Source: Streptomyces sp. NBC_01478 (GTDB lineage Bacteria > Actinomycetota > Actinomycetes > Streptomycetales > Streptomycetaceae). Taken from it: a stretch of DNA of 64,000 nt. The DNA lies in the NCBI RefSeq assembly GCF_036227225.1, contig NZ_CP109444.1:248001-312000 (forward strand), given 5' to 3'. The notes beneath the pieces are model-generated. The model saw nothing but the letters and a program-made list of their open reading frames with translations, did not search any database and was not told where the DNA came from. Positions within the stretch are counted from its first letter, which is position 1, and every line of letters starts with the position of its first letter. Of this stretch, positions 50,928 through 58,384 are shown piece after piece. Position numbers and translations under genes: made by a program.

Positions 50928-51914
50928 GTGAGTGAACCCAACGGCCATATCTGCCCTCAGTGCGCAACACTGCGAGCGGCCGACGGCAGTCCGTCATGCG
51001 GCTGCGGCCGGCGTGCGTCCGCCGCCCACCTCGGCCACCGGTTGGCAGAGGCTGCAGCGGCAGAGGATTTCGACCCGCTGCGGATACGGCCGTACATAGA
51101 ATTACAAGGGGACCCCTCAGACTTCGACATGGCTGAGGGCCTGGCGGACTTACGGGACTCCGCACCGGCCGAGACGACAGAGGCCAAAGAGGCGCGGGAG
51201 CCGGCACTCAGGTACGAGCCCCACGCAGCACCCTCCGTGGCAGAGGCCGGGACCGAGCCTCCCGGCCCCTTACCGAGCCAACTTCCGCAGTCCTCGACAG
51301 CGGTGGCCGCCCCTGTGTCCCACGACACCCAGGCGCCTGCCGCACTGCGGAGGCGTGCCGTGCTTCTCGCAACGGCAGGAGCCGCCGTGGCAGTCCTGAC
51401 GGCCGTGGGATTCATCGGCTGGTTCTCCTATCAGGACCCATCACGGACTACGGCTCATCCCGGTGACCTGAGGGGGACCCTGCCGGGCAGTGCCTCCAGG
51501 AGCCCCACCCCAGCGGTCAAGCCGCCCGAGAGCCTCTCCCCCGCCCCGGCTCTGCTGGGCCCGCCTTCGTCCTTACCCAGCACGGCTCCCGCCAGCCCGC
51601 TCGCCCCGTCGCACCGTGCCACCCAGACCAAGGTCCCACCCGCCAACGGCACCACCCCCGAGCCCACCGGCTCGAACACGCCACCCCAGGTCCTGCGCCT
51701 TGGCGACACAGGCCCTCAAGTCCGCGAACTTCAGCTCCGCCTGAGCCAGATCGGCTTCTACAACAGCGAAGCCAACGGCACGTATGACCGTCAAGTCGAG
51801 AGCGCGGTCCGCAGCTACCAGCTCACCCGCCTGATACTTCAGGACGAGTCAGGGGTCTACGGCACGGCCACTCGGAAAGCTCTCGAATCAGAGACCGAAA
51901 AGCCTGCGCCTTGA
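50928..51914 (+). CDS. Membrane-anchored peptidoglycan-binding protein
   Basis: At 328 residues it begins with a cysteine cluster (CPQCATL and SCGCGRR near residues 8-30) that may bind zinc. It then has an acidic/Pro-rich segment and one transmembrane helix near 145-168 (AVLLATAGAAVAVLTAVGFI). A long Pro/Ser/Thr-rich stalk follows, and a C-terminal peptidoglycan-binding domain 1 (LRLGDTGPQVRELQLRLSQI, NGTYDRQVESAVRSYQ). Topology is N-terminus in, cell-wall-binding domain out. This layout is common in Streptomyces, often near antibiotic clusters. The start GTG 50928 is preferred since it begins before the Cys cluster; its ribosome site is weak. Confidence 0.85.
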   Translation: MSEPNGHICPQCATLRAADGSPSCGCGRRASAAHLGHRLAEAAAAEDFDPLRIRPYIELQGDPSDFDMAEGLADLRDSAPAETTEAKEAREPALRYEPHAAPSVAEAGTEPPGPLPSQLPQSSTAVAAPVSHDTQAPAALRRRAVLLATAGAAVAVLTAVGFIGWFSYQDPSRTTAHPGDLRGTLPGSASRSPTPAVKPPESLSPAPALLGPPSSLPSTAPASPLAPSHRATQTKVPPANGTTPEPTGSNTPPQVLRLGDTGPQVRELQLRLSQIGFYNSEANGTYDRQVESAVRSYQLTRLILQDESGVYGTATRKALESETEKPAP

Positions 51915-52310
51915 GCCGAGCACCGTGGCGGCCTCCTCCGTCTTTCCTGGCGCGGGTGCAACCCGCGCTCCCGAGCTGCCCAATACCTTCAAGTCCTGCG
52001 TCACAGCGCAGCACGCCACGTGTACCCAGCCAGAGGCCGGTACGCCAGAAGGAACGCAGAGCAGGCAACTGGGACACGAGCCGGGCCGACACTCCCCGGC
52101 GGTCAGCAGACGGGCACCCCCGCGCAGGGCCGCCTCGTGGACCTGGGGCATCAGCCAGGAAACCGAAGGATCGGCGAGCAGACGGCGGGGTCGGGCCAGG
52201 CACAGGCCGACGGCCTGGGGCACCCGGCCCATCACGTCCGCATCGGGGTGTTTGTCCGTGACGAAGAACGTCAGCCGCCGGCTGGCGTACACATCCCGCT
52301 CGCGGCACAC
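51888..52310 (-). CDS. Hypothetical protein (Cys-rich centre)
   Basis: This 140-residue frame starts at GTG 52310, 3 bp after the stop of a tiny upstream frame, and overlaps the convergent peptidoglycan-binding gene by 27 bp. It has a cluster CRPGSCPSCLLC near residue 79 and a later CC pair, possibly metal-binding. I do not recognise the family. Composition is plausible for a real gene, but there is no independent support. Confidence 0.4.
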   Translation of the reverse strand: MCRERDVYASRRLTFFVTDKHPDADVMGRVPQAVGLCLARPRRLLADPSVSWLMPQVHEAALRGGARLLTAGECRPGSCPSCLLCVPSGVPASGWVHVACCAVTQDLKVLGSSGARVAPAPGKTEEAATVLGSRRRLFGL

Positions 52311-52313
52311 AGT

Positions 52314-52424
52314 TCACAGCCCCTGTCGCAGCAGTTGTACCGCCTCCCGCACGGCCCGGCGTGCCTCGTCGCTGGTGAGACACGAGCGCGGGATTCCCGG
52401 CATGCGTGACATCAGGCGGTTCAC
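52314..52424 (-). CDS. Possible small protein, 36 residues
   Basis: GTG 52424 is preceded by AGGAAA at a suitable distance. The peptide ends CLTSDEARRAVREAVQLLRQ-GL, a likely amphipathic helix. It is followed after 3 bp by the start of the 140-residue frame, suggesting a leader or coupled small gene. It is unrecognised. Confidence 0.35.
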   Translation of the reverse strand: MNRLMSRMPGIPRSCLTSDEARRAVREAVQLLRQGL

Positions 52425-52642
52425 GGTCGTTTCCTGCCGGCCCTGCCGCGGACGGTCGGCGAGCACGTGGTTGCGGCGAGTCCGCCTCTCAAGCGGCGGC
52501 GGTGATAGCGACCTTGCCGTCCGCGCCAACGAGGCCCACACCGTCCAGAACGGAGCCGTCGGCTGGCAGGCCCCGGAGGAGTGACCGACTCTCGGCCCAC
52601 ACCGCTTCCTGACTGCACATCACCCACGAGAACGGTGCCTCC

Positions 52643-52985
52643 ATGAGCTTTCCCAACCGTCCCGACATCCCCGAGGAACTCGACAAGCTCATGCGCCGCA
52701 TGCGCCTGTGGCTTTGTAGGTGAGAGTTGAAGGCCAGGTATCGGTTGGTGGTGACTCCAGTGCCGGCGGCGGAGAGTTGATGTCGGTGAGTTTTGACTCC
52801 GCTGAGGGCCTTGCGGTGGGAGCATCGGAGTGCATCAGCTAGCCTTGAGTGGCTCAAGTGCCCCTTTCGAAGGTCGAGTTGTACGCGGCGATCCGCCATG
52901 ACGCTCGGGGCGAAGGGCTGTCCAGCAGGGCTTTGTCGGCCAAGTACGGGGTGGGCCGATGGACGGTGATCAAGCGTCAGATGTT
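52643..52985 (+). pseudogene. IS21-family remnants (IstB and IstA N-terminal pieces)
   Basis: ATG 52643 opens MSFPNRPDIPEELDKLMRRM, resembling the IstB N-terminus, and stops after about 25 residues. A stretch TGTCGGTGAGTTTTGACTCC typical of an IS21 end follows. Then a frame at 52849 begins MAQVPLSKVELYAAIRHDAR and SSRALSAKYGVGRWTVIKRQ, the HTH start of IS21-type IstA-like transposases. It loses homology by about 52985. All pieces are truncated. Confidence 0.6.
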
Positions 52986-53229
52986 CGGCAGGGCGAGCCC
53001 GGTCTCCTACGCAAGCGCGTCCTGCGCGTCCACTGAAGATCGGCACCTCGGATCTCACGGAACTCGCGACAGGGCTGCATCTCAATGACCGTTGACACGC
53101 AGTCGCATGCCTACGACCTTTTACTCCGGTGACTGCAGGCAAGGAGCGCCTGGCTCACGGCCCGGAGGCTGTGTCGGAACCCTGAACGGTGGGGTACACC
53201 GCCCGGTCCGGTGTACCCCATGAGAAGGC

Positions 53230-54870
53230 TCACGTGGAGATTGCCGCCGTGGAGTTGGTGGAGTCGTCGCCGGTATCCGGCGCTCCGGGGCGAACGAGCA
53301 GGCCACAGAGGACGGCGCCGATGGCGAAGATGGCGCCGGCCCAGGCGAAAGCGGTGGTGTAGCTGTGGATCGCGGCATTGGCGAGGGTATCGGGGGTGGG
53401 GGTCCTGCCCTTGGTGTAACTGCTGGCGGCATCGGCGGCGACGGTGCTGAGCAGGGCGATGCCGAGGGATCCCCCGATCTGCTGGGCGACGTTGACGGTG
53501 GCTGAGGCGACGCCCGCGTCGTGGGAGGCGACACCCCTGGTTGCGGTGTTCACGGACGGCGCCATGGCCGTGCCGAGCCCGATGCCGGTGACGATGAGAG
53601 CGGCCAGGATGTCGGCCGCATAGGTGCTGTGGAGGGTGATTCCCGTCAGCCAGAGCATGCCGCCGGCGGCCGTGAGCATACCGGCGCCGATGAGGACGCG
53701 GGGGCCGGTGCGGGACAGCAGGACGCTGGTGGCGAAAGTGGCGGCGACGGCCGTCGCGCCGACCAGGGGCAGGAAGGCCAGGCCGGTTCGGACGGGGGAG
53801 AAACCGAGGTTCTGCTGCAGGTAGTAGGTGAGGAACAGGAAGATCCCGAACATCCCGACGCCCATGACGAACATGGCCAGATAGGCGCCACCGCGGTTGC
53901 GGTCGAGGAGGATCCGCAGGGGCAGCAAGGGGTGGGCGGCGCTGGTCTGCCGGATCACGAACACGGTCAGGAGTGCGACGCCCACCAGCAGGAAGACCCA
54001 GGTGCTCGTGGCGCTCCAGGAGTGGGTCTGCGCGTTGGCGAAGCCGTAGACGAGGGCGAAAAGACCAGCACTGGCGGTGACGGTGCTCGGCAGGTCGAGG
54101 TGGGGTCGCCCTTCGACGGGGGCATGGGGTAGCAGGACCGTGGTGCCGACGAGGGCGACGACGGCGAAGACGAGGTTGACGTACAGACACCAGCGCCAGT
54201 CGAGGTACTCGGTGAGCACTCCGCCGAGCAGCAGGCCGAATGCGCCGCCGGCGCCGGCGATGGCGCCGTAGATGCCGAACGCCCGGTCGCGCTCCGCGGC
54301 CACGGTGAAGGTGGTGGTGAGCAGGGAGAGGACGGCGGGGGCGAGCAGCGCGGCGCACAACCCCTGGGAGGCACGGGCCGTGACCAGCATCCCGAAGCTG
54401 GTGGCGGCGCCACCGAGCGCGGAGGCGACGGCGAAACCGGCCAGCCCGACGACCAGCGTCAGCTTGCGGCCGAACAGGTCGGCGATCCGGCCGCCGAGCA
54501 GCAGCAGACTGCCGAATGCGAGGGCGTAGGCGGTGACGACCCACTGTCGCTGGTTGTCGGAGAAGCCGAGGTCGTGCTGGGCTGAGGGCAGTGCGATGTT
54601 CACGATCGTGGAGTCGAGGATCACCATCAACTGGGCGACGCCGAGCACCACGAGGACCCACCATCGCCGAGCGTGGTTCGGGTCGCCTTCGCCTACCACT
54701 ACGGACGCGCCCGGGGTGTGGTCCGCCGATGTGCTGCCGGTCCCGCCCGCCGGGCCGTCGGAGTGGGTCTCCCCGGTCGTGGTTTCTCCGGGTGCGGTAG
54801 TAGGGCTCCTGTTGCCATGCCACGGGAAGTGGAATCCCTTGCGGTGAGACGGGTGCCTTTGGATCGCCAC
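53230..54870 (-). CDS. MFS drug exporter (EmrB/QacA, DHA2 type)
   Basis: The 546-residue membrane protein has about 14 transmembrane helices. The first has the DHA2 signature WVLVVLGVAQLMVILDSTIV with the conserved Asp. The loop 2-3 motif reads LLGGRIADLFGRKLTLVVGL, and motif C lies near GAIAGAGGAFGLLLGGVLTE. It exports drugs or metabolites by proton antiport. The N-terminus of about 65 polar residues before helix 1 is long; GTG 54870 has AAGGGA upstream, but later starts are possible. No regulator is adjacent; IS remnants lie on both sides. Confidence 0.92.
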   Translation of the reverse strand: MAIQRHPSHRKGFHFPWHGNRSPTTAPGETTTGETHSDGPAGGTGSTSADHTPGASVVVGEGDPNHARRWWVLVVLGVAQLMVILDSTIVNIALPSAQHDLGFSDNQRQWVVTAYALAFGSLLLLGGRIADLFGRKLTLVVGLAGFAVASALGGAATSFGMLVTARASQGLCAALLAPAVLSLLTTTFTVAAERDRAFGIYGAIAGAGGAFGLLLGGVLTEYLDWRWCLYVNLVFAVVALVGTTVLLPHAPVEGRPHLDLPSTVTASAGLFALVYGFANAQTHSWSATSTWVFLLVGVALLTVFVIRQTSAAHPLLPLRILLDRNRGGAYLAMFVMGVGMFGIFLFLTYYLQQNLGFSPVRTGLAFLPLVGATAVAATFATSVLLSRTGPRVLIGAGMLTAAGGMLWLTGITLHSTYAADILAALIVTGIGLGTAMAPSVNTATRGVASHDAGVASATVNVAQQIGGSLGIALLSTVAADAASSYTKGRTPTPDTLANAAIHSYTTAFAWAGAIFAIGAVLCGLLVRPGAPDTGDDSTNSTAAIST

Positions 54871-55259
54871 GATGATTGTCCCTTCAGGGGGCGACGCGCG
54901 AGATCTGCCGAGCTGGTCGTTGAGTTACGCAATCAATGTCCCCTTGCGTCGCGGGCCCGCGCTGGGGCCGGACGGTCCATGTATCGGGCCGAACGGCACA
55001 GCGCGCACAGGGGCCTGTCGGGACATCGGACGAGGCGTCAGGACACGCGACCTGCGGGCCCGCATCAGAGTTGTCGCCGATGACACGGAAAGCGGGCTGC
55101 CCAGAGCCGATGCCAACCCGGCCGTATGCGAGGCAGCCGCCATGTCCGTGGGGGAACTGCGAGGCGCCCGCCCCCGGCGTCGCCTGCCCGGACGACGGCC
55201 CGGACCCAGGGCGAACGCTGCCCACCCTGGACGTGAGTGGGTGCCGCTCTGGTCGCGGC
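54871..55259. other. Intergenic region upstream of the MFS gene
   Basis: No gene supported in either strand. It separates the MFS start from an IS5 element and probably holds the MFS promoter. Confidence 0.45.
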
Positions 55260-56135
55260 TCTGGGGGCTCTCGTTTGGATCATCGGGCGGACCAGAGGAA
55301 GGTGCCGGCGATGTGGAGTCCGGCCAGGTAGATGGTCACGGTCTTCTCGTAGCCGGTGGCGATGACTCGCCACTGCTTGAGACGGTTGAGGCACCGCTCG
55401 ACGGTGTTGCGCTGTTGGTAGGTCTCACGGTTGAAGGCGGGTGGTCTGCCGCCCTGGCTGCCGCGTCGCAGCCGGTGGCCACGCTGGTCCGCGGGGACCG
55501 GGGTCACCGTGCGGATGCCGCGTTTGCGCAGGTGGTCGCGGATCGCGCGGGAGGAGTAGGCCTTGTCCGCCAGGACCACGTCCGGCCTGGTGCGCGGCCG
55601 GCCACGTCGTCGGGGAACGCGCAGGCGGGCCATGACGGCCGTGAAGGCGGGTGCGTCACCGGCCTGTCCGACGGTGAGGACAAAGGCGAGGGGCCGGCAG
55701 CGGGCATCGGCTGCGCGATGGATCTTGGTGGTCAGTCCGCCGCAGGACCGGCCGATGGCGTGGTTGGCCGGTTCCCCGGCCGGGGCCCCCTTTTGCGGGC
55801 CCCGGCCGCGTGCTGGTGAGCCCGCACGACCGTGGAGTCCACCGACACCGCCCAGTCGAGGTCCTCGTCGGCGTCGGCCTGGGCCATGAGCGCCGTGAAG
55901 ACCCGCTCCCAGGTGCCGTCGACAGCCCACATCCGCAGCCGGTTGTAGACACCTCGCCAGTTGCCGTACTTCCCCGGCAGATGGACCCACTGTGTTCCGG
56001 TCTGGAACTTGAAGGCGATCGCGTCGATCACCTCCCGGTGATCCCGCGGGAGCAACGGCTCGATTCGCTCCCACTACGCGTCAGTCAACGGCACGCCCGA
56101 ACCAACGACCGATCGATCCAAACGAAACCACCTAG
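55260..56135 (-). mobile_element. IS5-family element with damaged transposase
   Basis: Short inverted ends CTCGTTTGGATC (about 55269-55280) and GATCCAAACGAAA (56115-56127) bound the transposase. The transposase is broken by a TAG near its start and changes frame at an A/G run. Confidence 0.7.
55280..56094 (-). pseudogene. IS5-family transposase with early stop and frame change
   Basis: The minus strand reads VPLTDA-stop-WERIEPLLPRD, then VIDAIAFKFQTGTQWVHLPG, WAVSVDSTVVRAHQHAAGAR in one frame. At GCAAAAGGGGGCC (about 55790-55802) the family sequence moves to another frame (GEPANHAIGRSCGGLTTKIH, VVLADKAYSSRAIRDHLRKR, QQRNTVERCLNRLKQWRVIA) to the stop at 55280. The A4G5 run could support programmed frameshifting, but the early TAG suggests decay. 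Confidence 0.78.
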
Positions 56136-56530
56136 CCCTCGAAAACGACGCCCTGCGCGGCGGCGCCGCCGTCGTTCCCCTGCCCACCCGCACCATGCCC
56201 GCATCGTCCTGACCCGCGCCGTCCCAGAGGCGTCTGGCGTGCGGGCCCGAGCAGGACTGCGTAGATGTAGCAAAGTGACGCTGGGCCCACGATCGAGCGG
56301 GGCTCCGCTTCAGTTCCTGAACTCCACCATGTTGTTGGCGTGGTGGAGTTGAACGTCAAAAATAGGCATCGGCGTCGGGATGGCTCATCCCGGCGCCGAC
56401 CATTTTTCACTCGCAGCCCCTCGGCAGGCTTGGCCGACGTCCGGTACCCGGCTGCCCTGCGGCGACGCGACCAGTGCTGTTCATGGGAGCCAGGACGGTT
56501 CGGCATAGGCGATCCTCGTGGAACGGACGC
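56136..56530. other. Intergenic region between IS5 and the DUF4188 operon
   Basis: No gene supported. There is an inverted pair GAACTCCACCA / TGGTGGAGTTG around 56319-56352, which forms a hairpin and could terminate the operon read from 57.2 kb or be an IS leftover. Confidence 0.45.
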
Positions 56531-57022
56531 CTACCCCTTTGCCACTCTCAGCCTCTCGGCCGCCGTGTCCCCGCGCCGACTGACCGGCACGACACCTGTT
56601 GCGGCACCGAGGCCGTATGCGGGCATGTCGTCGTACACCGTTTCGTAGGCGCCTGCCGGGACGATGAACGTCTCGTGCCAGATACCCACGTGCCCCTTCC
56701 CGGCGCGTGCACGTCGGTTGAACGCCGTCCATGCGGGCCGGTGCACCTTGTCCTGCTGGTGGGCGTAAGCGAGGAGCCGTTCCTTGTCGGTCCAGTACTG
56801 GACGACGTAGAAGTCCCGGAGGCCGCCGTAAAGCACCTTGTAGCCGAGCAGCCCGCTGCTCTTTTCCTCTGACAGCTCGCGCAGCATTCGTGGCATCGAC
56901 ATGAATGCAGGCAACCAGCTGGAGAGTGCTCGGAGTCTGTTTATTCGCAGCCCGATGTGGAAGACGACGACATCGCCTTCGGCGGCGGCGGTGTTGCGAC
57001 CCGGTACTACTTTCTCGGGCAT
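56531..57022 (-). CDS. DUF4188 domain protein
   Basis: The 163-residue protein matches the DUF4188 pattern: VVVFHIGLRINRLRALSSWL, FMSMPRMLRELSEEKSSGLL, FYVVQYWTDKERLLAYAHQQ and HVGIWHETFIVPAGAYETVY. The family has a dimeric ferredoxin-like fold related to small haem-free monooxygenases, but its biochemical role is unsettled. It lies 34 bp downstream of a two-TM protein gene on the same strand and is probably co-transcribed with it. Confidence 0.82.
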   Translation of the reverse strand: MPEKVVPGRNTAAAEGDVVVFHIGLRINRLRALSSWLPAFMSMPRMLRELSEEKSSGLLGYKVLYGGLRDFYVVQYWTDKERLLAYAHQQDKVHRPAWTAFNRRARAGKGHVGIWHETFIVPAGAYETVYDDMPAYGLGAATGVVPVSRRGDTAAERLRVAKG

Positions 57023-57056
57023 GATCCTCCTGTGGTACCCGTTGTGATGGTCTGGA

Positions 57057-57266
57057 TCATGTCCGAGCGAGTGATCGGAATTTCGAACGAATCACCCAGG
57101 CGTGGATCGCCAGCCCGATGCCCCAGCCCAGAATCGACCACAAGGGCCAGAAGAAGTGGTCCGGGGTGAGAATCCCCCACAGCAGCACCTGGGCCAGATT
57201 GGCGAAGATGTACCAGAACAGGTGGATCCGCAGGCCCCACCTCATGGCCTTCTCACTTTTGTGCAT
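57057..57266 (-). CDS. Small two-transmembrane (2TM) domain protein
   Basis: At 69 residues it starts MHKSEKAMRWGLRIHLFWYI, has two hydrophobic helices (about 10-32 and 40-60) and ends in a basic tail. It fits the 2TM family of small membrane proteins. ATG 57266 was chosen because GGGAGG lies just upstream. It lies between an alpha/beta hydrolase and the DUF4188 gene in one direction. Confidence 0.78.
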   Translation of the reverse strand: MHKSEKAMRWGLRIHLFWYIFANLAQVLLWGILTPDHFFWPLWSILGWGIGLAIHAWVIRSKFRSLART

Positions 57267-57316
57267 TTTCCCTCCCACGGATCGACGGATCGATGCGCTT
57301 GCGATGTGCAGCGGTG

Positions 57317-58039
57317 CTATCGCGGGAGCGTCTGTTCCTGCGCGGCTGTTTCGATGAGGGCCACCGTCGCGCCCGGTCGGGAGACGAACACCATGTGCGA
57401 GGCACCCTCGACCGCCTGGGTCTTCGCGCCGGAGCGCTGGGCCATGAACTCCTGCGTCACCGGCGGGATGATCTTGTCAGCGCCGCTGATCAGGTTGTAG
57501 CTCGGGATCGCGTGCCACGCCTGCGGACCTGTGGCGGGCTCACCGAGGGCGGCGCCGGTGGCCGGACGTTGCGTGATCGAGTAGAGGGCGGCTTCCTCCG
57601 CGGAAACGTCGGCCGCGAAATGAGGATGGAAGACCTTGGGGTCGATGTAGAGGTCCACCTGTCCGTCGGGCAGCGGCACGGGCTTCAGGGACTCGCCCAC
57701 CGTGCTGCCCGGGAACTTCTCGACCAGTGCTTGCGCGCTCTCGCCCGTCTCCGGCACGAACGCCGCCAGGTAAACCAGCGCCTTCACGTTCGCGTTTCCC
57801 TCGGCGGCAGTGGAGATGACCGCACCGCCGTACGAGTGCCCGACCAGCACGATCGGTCCCTCGATGCTGTCAAGCAGTGCCTTGACGTTGGCCGCGTCAA
57901 AGGTGAGCCCTCGAAGTGGATTCGGCGCGGCGACCACCGGATAGCCGTCGGCGACAAGCCGTTTGACGACAGCGTTGAAGCCGCTGCTGTCGGCAAAGGC
58001 TCCGTGCACGAGCACGATCGTCGGATTCTCGCTCACCAT
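57317..58039 (-). CDS. Alpha/beta hydrolase (EstC/salicylate-esterase-like)
   Basis: This 240-residue enzyme has VLVHGAFADSSGF at the N-terminus, NPLRGL near 50, nucleophile Ser in VLVGHSYGGAVIS and the catalytic His in VEGASHMVFVSRPG. It is a close relative of the gene at 40079-40795 (same motifs and length), with a different C-terminal linker. ATG 58039 has GGAGAGG seven bases upstream. It is the first gene of a likely three-gene unit with the 2TM and DUF4188 genes. Confidence 0.92.
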   Translation of the reverse strand: MVSENPTIVLVHGAFADSSGFNAVVKRLVADGYPVVAAPNPLRGLTFDAANVKALLDSIEGPIVLVGHSYGGAVISTAAEGNANVKALVYLAAFVPETGESAQALVEKFPGSTVGESLKPVPLPDGQVDLYIDPKVFHPHFAADVSAEEAALYSITQRPATGAALGEPATGPQAWHAIPSYNLISGADKIIPPVTQEFMAQRSGAKTQAVEGASHMVFVSRPGATVALIETAAQEQTLPR

Positions 58040-58384
58040 GGACCAACCTCTCCTTCGGATGACGGCCGACAAGGACCGGAGCGGGGTGTCGAGTGCTCCC
58101 GCACCGTCCGGCTGGCGACCACTTCTTCAAGCCGCGCTTGCGGGACACGTCGGTCGACGAACCGGAGGCGCGACCGCGGCGACCGTGGAGGGTTTGCTGA
58201 CGAATTCAGCGAGTACGACACGGCTCCACCCCCTCACGCTCGGCGCCAAGCTATGGCGTCGCACTGGACGGGAATTGAATGAGACCGGGATCTGGTTCCG
58301 GATGGGCTTCCCTGATCATTCAGTCGACGTCAAGCCGGTTCGGCCAATCTGAGCCCGCGGAGCACGGATGACTGGGGGTTGCAG
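58040..58384. other. Divergent promoter region
   Basis: It lies between the hydrolase operon (minus) and the fused redox gene (plus). No gene supported; no clear palindrome found. It should hold both promoters. Confidence 0.45.

Noticed and set aside
51925..52584. Plus-strand frame of about 220 codons after the peptidoglycan-binding gene
   Set aside because: No motif, and the minus-strand pair at 51888-52424 has better ribosome sites and composition.
54872..55819. Plus-strand frame of about 315 codons upstream of the MFS gene
   Set aside because: Most of it is antisense to the IS5 transposase, and the remaining part lacks any motif.
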